A stretch of 64,000 nt of DNA from Polaribacter sargassicola (GTDB lineage: Bacteria; Bacteroidota; Bacteroidia; Flavobacteriales; Flavobacteriaceae). Each line of letters begins with the position of its first letter. Position 1 is the first letter of the stretch. Below are positions 63,967 to 64,000 of this stretch, in pieces. The stretch lies in the NCBI RefSeq assembly GCF_021991835.1, contig NZ_JAHDAU010000004.1, positions 1 to 64,000 of the forward strand, read 5' to 3'. The notes under the pieces were generated by a model. It worked only from the letters and a program-made list of their open reading frames with translations, was not told the origin of the DNA and searched no databases. The translations under genes were made by a program, and so were the position numbers.

Positions 63967-64000
63967 ATGGAATTAAAGTTAGCAGAATCTAAAAGTGAGT
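63967..64000 (+). CDS. Possible start of a gene cut by window end
   Basis: ATG at 63967 opens a frame MELKLAESKSE that is still open at the end of the window. Only 11 codons are visible, so the product cannot be assigned. The 137 bp before it hold nothing but AT-rich spacer. Confidence 0.35.
   Translation, partial: MELKLAESKSE

Overview
The window is low-GC (roughly 30%) chromosomal DNA of a member of the Bacteroidota, almost certainly family Flavobacteriaceae. The evidence is three-part: TAnnTTTG-type -7 promoter elements, several TonB-dependent receptors with carboxypeptidase-like N-terminal domains, and lineage-typical families (DUF4249, DUF6095, DUF6695, a T9SS sorting domain, FecR/DUF4974). 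A marine genus such as Polaribacter or Tenacibaculum is a guess. No rRNA, tRNA or CRISPR array was seen.

Layout. (1) 1-6118 is an accessory block: part of a gene-cassette array of an integron. Six cassettes, all on the + strand, are each followed by an attC site. Five attC sites are complete at 132-135 bp. The sixth is broken immediately after its R'' core (RYYYAAC) by an IS110-family element, which is itself cut by an IS30-family fragment. A near-identical IS30 3' end lies at the left edge of the window. No integrase or attI is visible; given attC orientation they would lie to the left, outside the window, or be absent. Cassette products are a CPBP protease, two proteins of unknown family (one a lipoprotein), a LamG protein with a T9SS sorting tail, a DUF6624 protein, and a protein with a weak HhH-GPD-like signature. 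(2) 6119-14325 holds a GT-C-like membrane protein, two AraC gene remnants, an SDR / MBL-fold hydrolase / AraC / membrane-protein operon, small proteins, and a DUF1801 protein with a C-terminal CDGSH iron-sulfur motif. (3) 14326-28573 is mostly core: YfiT/DinB, Mpo1-like and CsaA-like genes, an unlisted-size YqaE/Pmp3 peptide gene, an M14 peptidase, a FAD dehydrogenase, a RimK-type modification operon, trmD, two GT39 transferases with a PAP2 phosphatase, and rplS. (4) 28874-36240 is an export/import cluster: HlyD adaptor, MacB-like permease, TolC, TonB receptor, DUF4249 lipoprotein, with no ATPase gene in between. (5) 36241-41243 has a structured non-coding element, murQ with two lineage-specific genes, a DinB protein, a gene behind a probable sigma-54 promoter, and ychF. 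(6) 41373-51604 is an ECF sigma / FecR / STN-TonB receptor signalling unit followed by two more related receptors. (7) 51876-64000 has a secreted carboxypeptidase-like-domain protein, ferredoxin, a LuxC-like reductase, serC-serA-yggS, an exonuclease/GIY-YIG protein, a DUF3857 transglutaminase-like protein, an ECF sigma/anti-sigma pair, and an M1 aminopeptidase.

The most unusual part is the cassette array with its nested IS elements. Next come the 74-nt structured element before murQ, the apparent mosaic origin of the third TonB receptor, and three genes whose -7 element ends exactly 4 nt before the ATG, which suggests leaderless transcripts.
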